Shown: positions 31,213 through 41,689 of the stretch, piece by piece
Position numbering within the stretch: the stretch's first letter is position 1
How the letters are laid out: every line of letters starts with the position of its first letter
Assembly (NCBI GenBank): GCA_029582265.1
Contig: CM055822.1
Location: 39,386,679 to 39,450,678, forward strand
From: Zoroaster sp. YZ-2022
Taxonomy: Eukaryota > Echinodermata > Asteroidea > Forcipulatida > Zoroasteridae
Length of the DNA: 64,000 nt
Direction: 5' to 3'
Position numbers and translations under genes: made by a program
Notes under the pieces: generated by a model
Told to the model about the DNA's origin: nothing
What the model saw: the letters and a program-made list of their open reading frames with translations, nothing else
Database searches by the model: none

Positions 31213-32090
31213 CTACTTGGAAAGTTCTATCTTTCGTTCAGTGTCATAGTGTTTTATAGCGTATACTAGACTTGTAAGTTCTTCTCTAGCCAGTTTGCAC
31301 GTTGATTCGGCGTTCTCGTAGGTCGATAACATATTGGTAAGTTGTTTTGACCTCCTCTGGCGCTGATTCCCGTCCAACTCTTTGAGAATGGTTAATGGAC
31401 CACGAACTGTATGGCCATAAATAAGCTGGAATGGTGAATATCCCAAACTTTCTTGCGGCGTTTCGCGGTACGCGAAGAGTAGTGCTGGTATAAAACGATC
31501 CCAGTCGCGAGGACGTTCATGGCACATTCTACGGAGGATGCGCTTTAACGTTCCGTTAAATTTCTCTACTAGACCGTTGCAGATTGGGTGGTAAGGTGTT
31601 GTGTGTAGCTGCTTTACCGACATTAGCCTATTGACTTCTTGCATTAATTCCGCAGTGAACTGACGGCCCATATCTGAAAGGTTTCAGGGGTACGCCCATA
31701 CGTGAAAAAATGTCGAACAATGCTTCGGCGACACGTTCAGTTTCTATTCGGGGAGAGCTATTGCCTCGGGATAACGAGTGGCATAGTCAACAAAGGTGAG
31801 AATGTACCCCTACCACGTTCTGTAACTGGTTGGATCGGGTCAACGGATCTACGCAACTCGTCTGAACGGAGTGTCAATTAGGGGCATTCGACCTAACAGG
31901 ACCACGTACCTTTGCCCTTTGCGACAGTTCTTTGACAAATATCGCACGAAATGCAGTATCTACGAATGTCCACCTGACAACCCGGCCAATAAAATTTGCG
32001 AGCACTCGGTCTGTGGTCTTTTTTATTCCGAGATGTCCGGACCATAATTGAATCGTGAGCGAGGTCTAAGTACTTTGGTTCTCGGTTTCT
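31213..32090 (-). pseudogene. Integrase of the Gmr1-like element
   Basis: The zinc-binding region HLGIKKT...CISCDIC is decoded from about 32070-31960 in shifted frames. Core motif 1, LTFVDYATRYPEAIAL, is near 31770, the second Asp lies in SDMGRQFTAEL at 31680-31660, and the Glu in HPICNGLVEKFNG near 31570. This is the D,D-35-E core of gypsy-type integrases. The tail 31213-31550 is open (GYSPFQLIYGHTVRGPL). It lies upstream of RT, opposite to the usual Ty3 order. Confidence 0.85.
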
Positions 32091-32389
32091 GCGGCAAAAC
32101 TACCTGATTAAACACGACCGTGTTCTATCGGTGATTGAAACTCGCGAAAAATAGTCCGTCTGACACGAGGTACTTCACTTCGTTTTCCTTACCGGTTACA
32201 CGTTTGTCCGTTTCAGCGAATTTCCATAACTTTACTCAAGCTGTTTCGTCACGTTGCGCTTTCTGAATATCTGAGCGCGTTTCTGAAAAAGCTTCTGCTT
32301 TAGGGTTTTTGGTGGACGCAAAATTTTTTCGTTTTGATTTTCTGACCTCTAGTTTCGACTGCGACTGTTTTTGAATCGATAGCACGGGA

Positions 32390-32700
32390 CAGTCGTTAGA
32401 GACAGTTCTGTTCCTGACTTGAGGTTTTGAATTGGATCAGGATCTTTTTGTTCTCGGCTCCGCCGATGTTTCCTATCACAAAGATCGTATAGTATACTCG
32501 ACATACATAGTGCATCTGGGCCACGAAATATGGAGAGTCTATCGATATGCGCACCAACGGAAGACTACGTACCGTTCGATCAAAGTAAACATTTCTGTTT
32601 AGACTTAAGGAACTGATCTTTTCAGCTAACTCACGTCTTACAACTACAGTACTGCATCCGCTATCTCTGGTACACTAACGCGTCTATTTCCTATGAGACC
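32390..32700 (-). pseudogene. Aspartic protease region of the Gmr1-like element
   Basis: A retropepsin-type active-site motif DSGCSTVVVRREL is encoded at about 32665-32625, followed by a beta-rich segment RSLPLVRISIDSPYFVAQM. It lies between the gag zinc knuckle and integrase, the expected place. Frames are broken on both sides. Confidence 0.6.
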
Positions 32701-32959
32701 ATATCTTACTGGCATTTGATTGCCATTGTACACGCTGCACTAATCACTTGAGATTGAGTGACCACATGATAGTTCCTACATTCTCATAATTTACCGCACA
32801 ATCACATAGCTGTGATTTTTTTAATGCATGCAGCAACTTCTTGAATCTTTTTCTTTGTCATCACATTCGTTTAGCGCTTGTTCATCTGCTTTAATTTCTA
32901 TACAGGATGCTTGAGGTCTGCTTGATCTGCTGTGACCTTGGAATTTTGTTTTATGTCTA

Positions 32960-34230
32960 CAGTCTTTCACCAATGGCCTCTGTTTCCGCATACATAACAA
33001 TCACCCGCAATTCTGGTGTGCCTTTTCAAAACTGCTTTTGCGGAAAATTGGCTGTTCTTTGTTCTCTTGGTCTTTCATATATTTTGTCACTGGCAAGAAT
33101 TTTCTGTTCACCCTTTCACTTTCTAATCTGCGATGAGCCTCCAACATATCGGTCAGCTAATAATGCCATATCTTGAACTGAACCAGGTTTGCGCTCTTTG
33201 AGATACATTGCTAGATCTTTACCACAAAAATTGAAATTTTGCTCCCGTAGCAGTGGGTCTGATAGGCCATCAAACGTTTTCGTGGAGTTCGTGGCTAGTT
33301 CAACCACCGATTCAAGTAATGATCAACCTAACAACAAATTGCGAAAACGTTTTCCCTACATCACGCTGGGGAACTTCTAAATTTCCCTCAAAACCTTCTT
33401 CGGTTAACTCATACCCGGTACAACAGGCCGAAAGGTCGCTGTAATTACTGGCCTTTTTCTACAGGCAGCCGCGAATAAACTTCAGCGCCTTACCGTCAAT
33501 AAACTGCCAAAGCTAGCGCCCATTGTTTTTTTGGGCCATTTTTAGGTCGCAGCGAATCTCTCAACCCCCATGGTATGCATCCATATCATCGCGACCATCG
33601 CTAAAGGAGGTAGTTTAGGTTTCTTGATACGGGGTTTTTTCTGATTTACTTTTTCCGCTTGACCTTCCTTTTGCTGTTTCGAATTTCAACTCAAATTCTT
33701 TCATTTCCTTTGCATGTGCCCTTTCTTTTGCGCGTTCGGCGCGATCAAGCTTCTTCCTTTGCGGTTTCTCTTCACGTTGAATTTGTTCAACGCTTTTAAT
33801 TTTCTAGTTTTCTCTTTTTGCTTTTCAGCCTTCAATTCTCTGTTCTGCGCAAATCAACCATCTTTGCCTTCTAAACTGGGTTTTACCAAGAGTAAGGAAT
33901 TTCTCGAAACTCCATGGTGCATGCAGGATACAAAATAGCAACAAATTGCAGATATTACCGTAACTTCACTCTGGTTTGGGTTAAAGTGTTGACGCAAAAG
34001 TATGGTTTTAGCTTGGTGGCTGTTTGGTCTGTCAGCAATCTTTTGCAACACATTGTCGCCTAGGTGCGCATAACCCGACAGTCATCACCAAACGAAACGC
34101 AAGCACAAGCACAATACGGCAGCATAGGGTTCGCACCAAAAGCTACCAACATTCTGTTGACCCAGAAATATTTGTCTTAAATGTCTTTGCTATTTCCTGT
34201 AGCCAACAACCTAAATGTCTCCTTCGTTAA
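32960..34230 (-). pseudogene. Gag region of the Gmr1-like element
   Basis: At 33307-33116 the frame encodes a SCAN-like gag segment (NFCGKDLAMYLKERKPGS, DMALLADRYVGGS), and at about 33005-32965 a zinc knuckle CYVCGNRGH, with the final Cys lost to a stop. The N-terminal part (to 34.2 kb) is Lys/Glu-rich and scattered over several frames. Gag would form the virus-like particle and bind the genomic RNA. Confidence 0.65.
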
Positions 34231-34304
34231 CAGTCATTCTGTGTGTAGTATATATATATAAAACAACTACCAGTAACATTTCCATCTTTTTATTTTTTTT
34301 TTTA

Positions 34305-34323
34305 ATTCCCGGACAAACCCCCA
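34305..34323 (-). promoter_or_regulatory. Primer-binding site, tRNA-Pro-like
   Basis: Three bases inside the 5' LTR the minus strand reads TGGGGGTTTGTCCGGGAAT. This matches the complement of a eukaryotic tRNA-Pro 3' end (T-stem CCCGG, acceptor stem, C discriminator, CCA) except for two transitions in the acceptor stem. It fits use of tRNA-Pro for minus-strand priming. Confidence 0.65.
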
Positions 34324-34326
34324 ATT

Positions 34327-35386
34327 TGTCACATCCCAGGTATTTCCCCCCCAATTGGATGTAACCTTTGGTAGTTTTTCTATACGACACCGAATAAAAC
34401 CAGTTGACAACTCTTTATATTTTATACGATATATACAATTTATTTACAATTTACTCAAACAAGAACATGTCGAATGGTCTGATAAACCACTAAGCATGTA
34501 ATGCTACTGCAAAACCAAGTTTATACATATATATATATTTAATAATCCTTAATTTAGTTTAAACATCAGTGGTTTCTCATCCCGTTACCCGGTCGTGGGG
34601 TGGTGGCTGACCAAGCTCGGTCTAAATAATGGGGCGGTGGTCCCCTTGATCCCTGCCAGGCCCTCATCCTCCCTCCATGAATGGATTAACTCTCACCCAG
34701 TCCGTTATTGGTATCCCCTCTCACCTAGTTATTTTGGTGGTGGTTTTTTCCCCAAGGAAAGGGAACCCTGAAAATAACCAATAATACTATTCGATACAAT
34801 GCCACTTTAAACAATGAGAAAACAATATTCACAGGAAAACCCTCTAATAAACAATGTTGATTTCGATGCATACTTCTGCATTATTCATCCGAAATCGTAA
34901 TAATTCTTAAAAATCAATTTCACAAAATATCAAATCCGTTAAACTTACAGGTCGTTGTGACGATCCTGGTTCTACTCATCGGTGTGCTCCACCTACCAGA
35001 TTGGTTTACGGTGATTTTGTTGTCACAGACAAGTAGCACTCAATTGCTCTAGAAAATTCTCGTCAGAATTTAATCAAACTCGCCTAGTTCTCAGTAACTG
35101 GCTTCCTTAGTCATCGAGGCTGACAGAAAAAACGTCTCTCTCTCGAATTCCTCAAATCAGATGTGACAGAAAATACACCGTAATCAATTACCTACCCCAC
35201 CCTGAACATAATATAATCACGGTTTTTAAACGACCAATCACAGCCCTTCCGACACCTCACCCTAACAATAATCCGCTTTGCCTTTTAATAAAGAACTCGT
35301 TCAAGCGTTTTGCCCCTTGTGGCCAGCGACCTTTAAATTATGTTTCTCTAAGTAATTTCTTTAAAAATATATTTCACTCCGTGACA
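34327..35386 (-). repeat. 5' LTR (right) of the Gmr1-like element
   Basis: Outer end GTGACA at 35381-35386, inner end TGTCACATC at 34327. Contains an AT-rich promoter-like block (TATATTTTATACGATATATA) and an internal CTCATCCCGTTACCCGGTCG word shared with the left LTR. Confidence 0.9.
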
Positions 35387-36398
35387 CACGACCAGAGCTG
35401 ATTTAGATTCACCAACAGAGGGCGCACTTTTTAGCGTTGAAACAGCCGTGTAGACTTTGATTTTCAACGTAATCGAAACGTTTTTAACATAAAATTCTTT
35501 ATCGTAATTCAATATCTGACCTAATGACGTCTGGGTAAATGTTTCATCTACGTGTATATTCTAAGTATATGCCAAGTTTCAAGTTCATATGAAGTTTGCA
35601 AGTATGTGTTTTTGTAGACAATCGATCCGGGAAAAAGAAGGAAGAGAAAAAAAACGAACAAAAACAATTTACTCGCTGTAGCTCGAACACCTAAAACGAA
35701 CAAAAACTAGATATAAGTTTTGTCACAACAAAAACTAGGTGTTCCGGGTTGAAGTTAAAATGGTTTACGTCATCAATTCAAGTGTTGGAGAAGTCAAATG
35801 TTAACGTCTGTTGAAGTTCTCGCAGTTTGTTGAATACAATACAATACTGTTTAGAAATTATTTTAATAATTAAACACTTTGACTTTTTGGACGAGAAAAA
35901 AGGTCAAATTAGGTCATGTTTTGTAAATACTTTTGACAATTAACTTTTAAATGGTGCAAAAACTGTGATTTACCTCTTGTGGTTGTTGAGATATGATTTT
36001 TTAAATATTAAACTTTGACTTCGGTTTGGACAGAAATGAAGGTCAAATGGGGTCATCTTTGTGTAAACATATTTCGATAATTAACAATCTATACAATGGC
36101 GCAAAAATGTCAATGTACCTCTTGTGGTTGTTGAGATAGGTTTTTTTAAATATTAACTTTGACTTCCGGTTTGGACAGGAAATAAGGTCAGAAGTGGGGA
36201 CCATCTTTTAGTAAAAAATTTTTTTGACAATTAACGATCTACAATTAAAATTGAATTTACCTCTTGTGGTTGTTCAGATATGATTTTTGAAATATTAAAC
36301 TTTGACTTCCGGTTTGGACAGGAAGTAAGGTCAAATTGGGGTCACCTTTGTGTAAATATGTTTCGACAATTAACAATCTATACAATGGTGCAAAAAAC
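35387..36398. repeat. Composite repeat tail and copy 5 (about four units)
   Basis: Resumes at CACGACCAGAGCTGATT after the LTR element, continues through the GAAGAAG tail to about 35700, then a new head (AGGTGTTCCGGG) and units beginning near 35870, 36004, 36147 and 36291. The last unit breaks off at AACCTCACAACG, where tRNA-like sequence starts. Confidence 0.75.
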
Positions 36399-36446
36399 CT
36401 CACAACGCAAGTCTGATGCTCTAAACCGCTCGACCATGGCACCCCA
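36399..36446 (-). repeat. tRNA-like 5' half (SINE head remnant)
   Basis: The minus strand reads GGTGCCATGGTCGAGCGGTT followed by TAGAGCATCAGACTTGCG, which resembles the acceptor/D-arm and anticodon-arm half of a Leu/Ser-type tRNA with box A TGGTCGAGCGG. The 3' half is missing, so it is not a functional tRNA gene. Confidence 0.45.
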
Positions 36447-36526
36447 ATTATTGTATTAATATTAATATTTTACCCTAATATTGTGAGCTTTGTGCATTAA
36501 ATTGTACTGATAATTGATGTTACAAT

Positions 36527-36754
36527 TTGGTTTCTTTAAAGTTAGCTTTTCAAAGTAAAAAGAATGTGTCTGTCAACAAATTCAATTGTGATCAAATATT
36601 ATTAAACAGAAACAAATTATACAAAATCAAAGTCCCAATCAAAGACAATTTTTCTGCAAAATATCAAGCATTCCAGCGTTTATTGATGAAGTTCTCGCGT
36701 CGAGATATTGAACAATGGTTGTGTTTTGCCGACAACCGCCCAATGGATCTATGA
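36527..36754 (+). other. Unassigned 75-codon frame, possible terminal exon
   Basis: Open from ATG 36527 (preceded by a pyrimidine/AAAG stretch) to TGA 36752-36754, ending FSRRDIEQWLCFADNRPMDL. It is Lys/Asn-rich at first, then helical. It has no recognised domain. Its stop overlaps the stop of the minus-strand frame at 36749-37135, so at most one of the two may be real. Confidence 0.2.
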
Positions 36755-37135
36755 AATATTTTGTACTATTGAGAAAATCAGACAATACGCCCCAGTCTCA
36801 TCAGCGAGAGTCTGCGGCAATACAGCCAACATCGCCTCCGTGTTATGCCTAACCTTCTTATTGTCTGCGTCGAAATAACTGAAGTACAGCCCTAGTCCGA
36901 AGAACGACAGAAACACAGCGGACAACAGCATGTATATGTCCAGCACATCTACGGTGCAGACCCTGCTGCAGCACCGACAACGGGTGCAACCGGTGCCTCC
37001 TGTATGTTGGTTTCGTTTCTTTATGGCGACTTGAGTCCTCATGAGGACGCTGCCAGTCCTCAAGGTCGTCAGTCCCATGGAGGTGCAAGTTTGCCATGTT
37101 CGGTTGTTAAAGAGGACAATCCTTATGTCAAGCAC
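36749..37135 (-). other. Unassigned 128-codon frame with Cys cluster and membrane helix
   Basis: The frame encodes a Cys-rich stretch (GCTRCRCCSRVC) followed by a hydrophobic helix (IYMLLSAVFLSFFGLGLYF) and a short polar tail (FDADNKKVRHNTEAM). Third codon positions are clearly GC-richer than surrounding DNA, which supports real coding. The frame remains open upstream of the first ATG, so this may be an internal or last exon. No family recognised. Confidence 0.3.
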
Positions 37136-37199
37136 AGATTGATGGAACTCGCATCCAATCCCCAGGTAGGCCTACCGGTGTGGAACGAACATTAATTTT

Positions 37200-37955
37200 A
37201 ACCTGTTGCCATACCAAGGGCGTAGATTCCAGTGTCTAACCGGTGTGTAACACATGCAGCTGGAATAGAAACAACAAAACTTAATGCGCTTGCACTCAAA
37301 ATATTTCTAATACGAAATAACGGGTAAATGATGAAAATGCATTCAGCTGTTTCAGTTATTGATTAAAAAGTCCAATATAATTTTTGTAATGAACTGTCAA
37401 TACTTCTTTTATAAACTTTGGGGTCGATCCTTGTTTATTTAATGATATCACAACAACCCAACTACGTATACATAAGTTATGCACTCCTAATCTATTACAG
37501 TCGATAAGTTCAGTCATGGCTCTAAAAATTGGGACTCTTAACCACATATTTTAAATTTTTATTAAAACAACTAGTTTAATTTAAAGTTACATCCATCGGG
37601 TTTATTACAAAACAATTTTTTATTATCAAAATTATTTTAGTGGGTCCAAATGTCAATATATATTGCGTCATCAGAAGTGTCCCAAATTCCCTACATGTGT
37701 GGTAACTTGGGACCTGTCATCTGTAAAGTAACACTGTTTTTGGTATAACATAATTTATTTCTGTTAATTGGTAGTAGGGATGTTTTATGTTGTTCCATTT
37801 GATAACAAATTATGTTTGCGTTCCCACACTATGATAACCAGTACACTGGAAACATTTTCAGAAAGTTTGATCATATTTCAAGCAATATTTACCGAGTTAC
37901 CGCACGAAGAAAAGCAGTATTTTAAAAAACAATTTCGACCACACACACACGCATG
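37200..37955. other. Non-coding, nothing recognised
   Basis: AT-rich sequence without credible frames, RNA genes or repeats that recur in the window. Confidence 0.35.
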
Positions 37956-38150
37956 ACTCGCAGGCTCATCAGGCTCATAAATCATTCCTGAAACCAACTC
38001 AGCTCCCTGGGGAGTATACAGCTCAATTGCTGCCATTTCAGCGCATATGGGCTAATCAAACACAACAATCAACTCTGCCCTCATAGGTACCCATTTACCC
38101 CTGGGCGGCTAGGATTCGAACCCACATTATAACGACTCGGCCATCAGAAC
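37956..38150 (-). mobile_element. tRNA-derived SINE fragment
   Basis: The minus strand reads GTGGGTTCGAATCCTAGCCG, a tRNA-like box B, then GGTAAATGGGTA, TTGTGTTTGATTAG, ATTGAGCTGTATACTCCCCA and GGAATGATTTATGAGC. The same body occurs in the opposite orientation at 53335-53460. Two copies in one window show it is a dispersed SINE family. Confidence 0.7.
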
Positions 38151-38689
38151 ATACATAGAGCATTGTTGCTATGCGATAATGTACGGTCAATGTCTGATGA
38201 TCGAAACAGTATTCATCCGCCCAAAACAAACAATTGCGAAACAGTTAAATATTAAACTTTTCAGACCTTTTATCATAATTTAATTAACCATTAATAATCA
38301 CAATAAAAACCGAGTTCTCATAATTTGTAAAGCTAAAAATGTTAATGTATTCTTTTTTAAAAGAACCTCATAATGAAATGACACCCCTGAATTGCAACAA
38401 AAATAGTGTCTACAAACAGAAGATTTTGTAATATTTTACCGTTTACCATCTCACTTTCTTTCCTTAATCAAGAGAGTTTTTGGGAAATCTGTCCGTTGGT
38501 CCTTTCCGATATATTTAAAGCAAACAAAACCAATTTTTCCCAACTCCCAACTAAATCATTTAAAAATCATTGTAGTTTGTTGACAGACACTCAGAAAGCA
38601 CCGATAATGCAATGATATACACACATCACTTTGCCAAATTACAAAAATAGACAGTTAGAGCATTCGTCATGTGAATGCATGCTCTATCT

Positions 38690-38991
38690 CCAAAACTATA
38701 AGGAATACATGCATGTGGATTAGATACAATGGTAGGTCTCTTCCTGAATGTACTAATGGGCGGGATAAAAATTGAAAAAAGTCAGATTGGTCACTGTTAC
38801 AAATATGGGACGCGTTGGCAGCTACAGCTGTGTCTGATGCAAAATATGCCAATATAATGTTTGTGATTGCACTTGAAAAAATGACAAAGAGAGACGGCAA
38901 AATAGAGCCTATGGATATTGTAATGCCAGAGTATAAAAGTTCCTCATTTCTTTGGCCCAAAAGTCTGGCCCAATTTTTCTTTCACCCATAA
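38690..38991 (+). pseudogene. Unidentified protein fragment directly before an L2 tail
   Basis: From 38782 a 70-codon frame encodes DWSLLQIWDALAATAVSDAK, NIMFVIALEKMTKRDGKIE and SSFLWPKSLAQFFFHP and stops at 38989-38991. Upstream of one TGA the same frame continues with MWIRYNGRSLPECTNG. The composition (Trp, Met, balanced charges) looks like genuine protein, but I do not recognise the family. The stop coincides with the start of a TAATAAT run, so the 3' end may be cut by the adjacent L2-like insertion. Confidence 0.35.
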
Positions 38992-39500
38992 TAATAATAC
39001 AGAAGATTTATAATGCGCACATATCCACCAAGAAGTGCTCAAGGCGCTTTACAGTAAACAAGAAATCATACAATAGCACAACAATACAATAGCAAATGCA
39101 ATATAATACTAAACAAAAGTTTTTTTTTTTTAATGCATAAATGAATGTTAGTAGTCCTTATAAATAATACATAAGATGAGTTTTAAGTTTTTCTTGAAGG
39201 GTAAACAGTTTGAGATTCACGAATGTACAGAGGCAAATCATTCCAAGGCGATGGAGCCACAACTCAAAAGTTCGTATGTGCCGGAAGTTTGGCCAAATGA
39301 TTCCTCCGTGTTTTTTTTTGCTCTGCTGAAATGTATTGAAAGCTACATTCAGCCATTGTCCAAAATTGGCTGTGTTGTAAAGTGTCATATTTTCCACTTC
39401 TCCGATGATATCACGGCACTTTATAATAGAGCATTCTGGTTTGGGTACTGCTCCTTGATTTTCAGGGCTGCGGGCTTTTTAACGGTATGAACCTTTCATC
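38988..39500 (-). mobile_element. L2/CR1-like retrotransposon 3' end
   Basis: (TAA)n, then GCGCACATATCCACC and GCTCAAGGCGC, the same tail signature as at 1.1 kb and 15.6 kb though more diverged. Further in, the minus strand encodes FELWLHRLGMICLCTF and LKLFTLQEKLKTHLM, resembling the last residues of L2-type ORF2. Strongly 5'-truncated. Confidence 0.6.
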
Positions 39501-40150
39501 TTTCACCATAAACTTCAATAGGGGAAAGAGTGTGCTTCCTTTTCTTAGACTGAGAGTCAGATCCTGAGGGTGGTGGAATATGGAGCAGAAGCTGTGGTAC
39601 TGGTGGTGGTGTACTGGCGCCTGGTATATCGGCTAGCATATCGCACAATAGATATATTTCACCTGCTTGATATATGTTGAGTTGTTGTTGTTAATGGCAC
39701 TTCTGGCAATCTATGTGCCAGTTGCTGTACGGATTGAACAGCGCATGCGCGCAGAGATGCGAATGATATGAGACTGCTTAAAATGTTCCTTCTCTATTTC
39801 ACTGGGAGCTAATAAACTAGAAGAAATCTTGATGGACCGGTACAAAACTAAGAAAAATAGATGATCTCAGTCAAAAGGTTGAAGAAGTATAAAAACTGAA
39901 AAGATATTAACCCAAATCCAAAAGTCAAACCCAGGTTACTATAGCACGATCTAGAAAAAAACGAGGGGTTGGGTGTTGGTGATCCTCCAGACATAGAGCG
40001 CCGCATGCAAGCCGGTCCGTTTCCCTTGCAGTTTAAGAGTCCGTGCTCCGCCAGGTATAATTTGCAGGGCCGCAACACTTCAGGTGATGATGAGGCAGCA
40101 TCCTGTCCAGCCAATCACCAAAAACACCCAGTCCTCTGAAAAAAATTGCC
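39501..40150. other. Non-coding or repeat-derived; nothing identified
   Basis: Contains an 88-codon minus-strand frame (40114-39848) starting MAGQDAASSSPEVLRPCK with a hydrophobic C-terminus, but no recognised domain. The rest is without signal. Confidence 0.3.
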
Positions 40151-40537
40151 TGTGTAGAGAAGAACTATATGTATGTTTTAATATTTTCCGAAACTCTCTT
40201 TAATAAATTTAAGTATATTTGCTATTTTTTTGTTTGATCCAAGTTATTCATGTATTGTCATTGTTATCAGGTATATTTAGGCCCCTTTGTAATTTATGTC
40301 TATTATTGGTATTTTTTTACACTTGGTAAACAGGTGATTTACATTATCACTTAAAGCGTTACACGTATTACACTTCATTAGGATGATGTCCTATTTTATG
40401 TTTAAAGTTGTTAAGTTTATTGTACATGTCCAGTCTAAGTCTATGGATGATAGTTTCCTGCCAAATGGAAGATTCAATTGTTCATGTGAAATGAAACAGA
40501 AAGGTTGGATCATTTGAAGTCCTAATTTAGAATTCCT

Positions 40538-40960
40538 TCATTCTGATTGCCATTGATCTTTAAAGATTATTTTTAAGCTCGTGTTTAATTTCTGTAGTAG
40601 TAAGTGGTAATTTAATGTCAATGTTTTATTTTTTGTAGCCTTTTTTGCGATTTGGTCCAGCTTTTCATTGCCTTTTATTCCGCAGTGACCAGGAATCCAT
40701 TCAAATATAACATTATTATTTTGATTTTTTAATACTGATGATAGTGGGTGAATATCACATATAATTTTATTATTAGGAAAAGGTTGAAATTGCCTGTATT
40801 GCACTAAGGCAATCAGAAAAATACTAAGTGTGAATAGGTTGGACTTCTTCAATCCATTCTACTGCTATTAAAATAGCAAACAGCTCAGCCGTGAAGATAG
40901 AAGCTTCATTGTTTAATCTAATGCTTTTAGAATAATTGAGTTGTGGCATATATCAACTGC
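40538..40960 (-). pseudogene. RNase H domain of the I-like element
   Basis: In order: IFTAELFAILIAVEWI (catalytic Glu), SDCLSAIQAI (Asp), and EWIPGHCGIKGNEKLDQIAK (His, Asn, Asp), matching type I RNase H. It is open from 40852 to the stop at 40538, with a frame change at about 40850. The domain ends ORF2. Confidence 0.8.
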
Positions 40961-41689
40961 ATCCAGTTGTATTGGTTTCAGGGTTAAATGAACCATCTGT
41001 GTAAATATGAGTGAGTTATTCAAAGTAGTGTGTATTATTTCTGTGGCAATTAGTCCTTTTCATTTTATCAGTTATATATTTAGTGCGATTGTATATTTCT
41101 GTGGAAATGTTTGGTTTTGCTATAATGCCAATAAGGAAAAAGGATTGTGCAGGGAAAAATATTTACTTGTTTTGATGCCTTGCTTTTAAAGGGTTATGAT
41201 GTAGATCATTATTCACTTCTCAAGCATAATATTCTTTCTGCCAACAGTCAAGTTGGAGGTAATTGTTTGGTGGGATAATTGCATATTTAATTTGATGCCA
41301 TAAAAATTACAAAAAGAAATTACGTCTTAATTGAAGAGGTGGATCACCACACTCTATTTGTAATTTATTGAGGAAACCGTTCCATAAGTGCTCCAGTACA
41401 AATGTTTAATGCTTGATACTGAATGCAGTCCAGTTTTTTTGTTTATGAGTGAGGCTGCAGAATTAAAAGCCTCCCATCCGTATTCTATAATAGGTTTGAT
41501 TAGGTTTTATATAGTTGATGAGGCGTGCTACAGTCTGCACCCAATCAGGTTTTCCACTTATGCATCTGAGAAGGTTGAGTCTATTTTTACATCTATTAAC
41601 TATATAATTGATGTGATCTTTCAATGGATTTTTTTTGTCAAAATTATTCCTAGAAATTTAAATGATGATGAAAGGTAATGTGTTAACAT

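Larger units (their letters stand above)
28369..35386 (-). mobile_element. Gmr1-like Ty3/gypsy LTR retrotransposon, complete but decayed
   Basis: Two LTRs of about 1060 bp (28369-29430, 34327-35386) with TGTCAC...GTGACA ends are flanked by CACGA on both sides (28364-28368, 35387-35391). Reading from right to left the coding order is gag, protease, integrase, reverse transcriptase, RNase H. Integrase before RT is the Ty1/copia order, yet RT and integrase are Ty3/gypsy-like; this combination defines the Gmr1-like group. A tRNA-Pro-like primer site and a polypurine tract are in the expected places. Stops and frameshifts throughout make it inactive as assembled. Full length 7018 bp. Confidence 0.88.

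Noticed and set aside
36399..36446. Functional tRNA gene
   Set aside because: Only the 5' half is present; T-arm and box B are missing.
39848..40114. 88-codon minus-strand gene
   Set aside because: No domain or splice support, and it lies in the poorly defined 3' flank of the I-like element.
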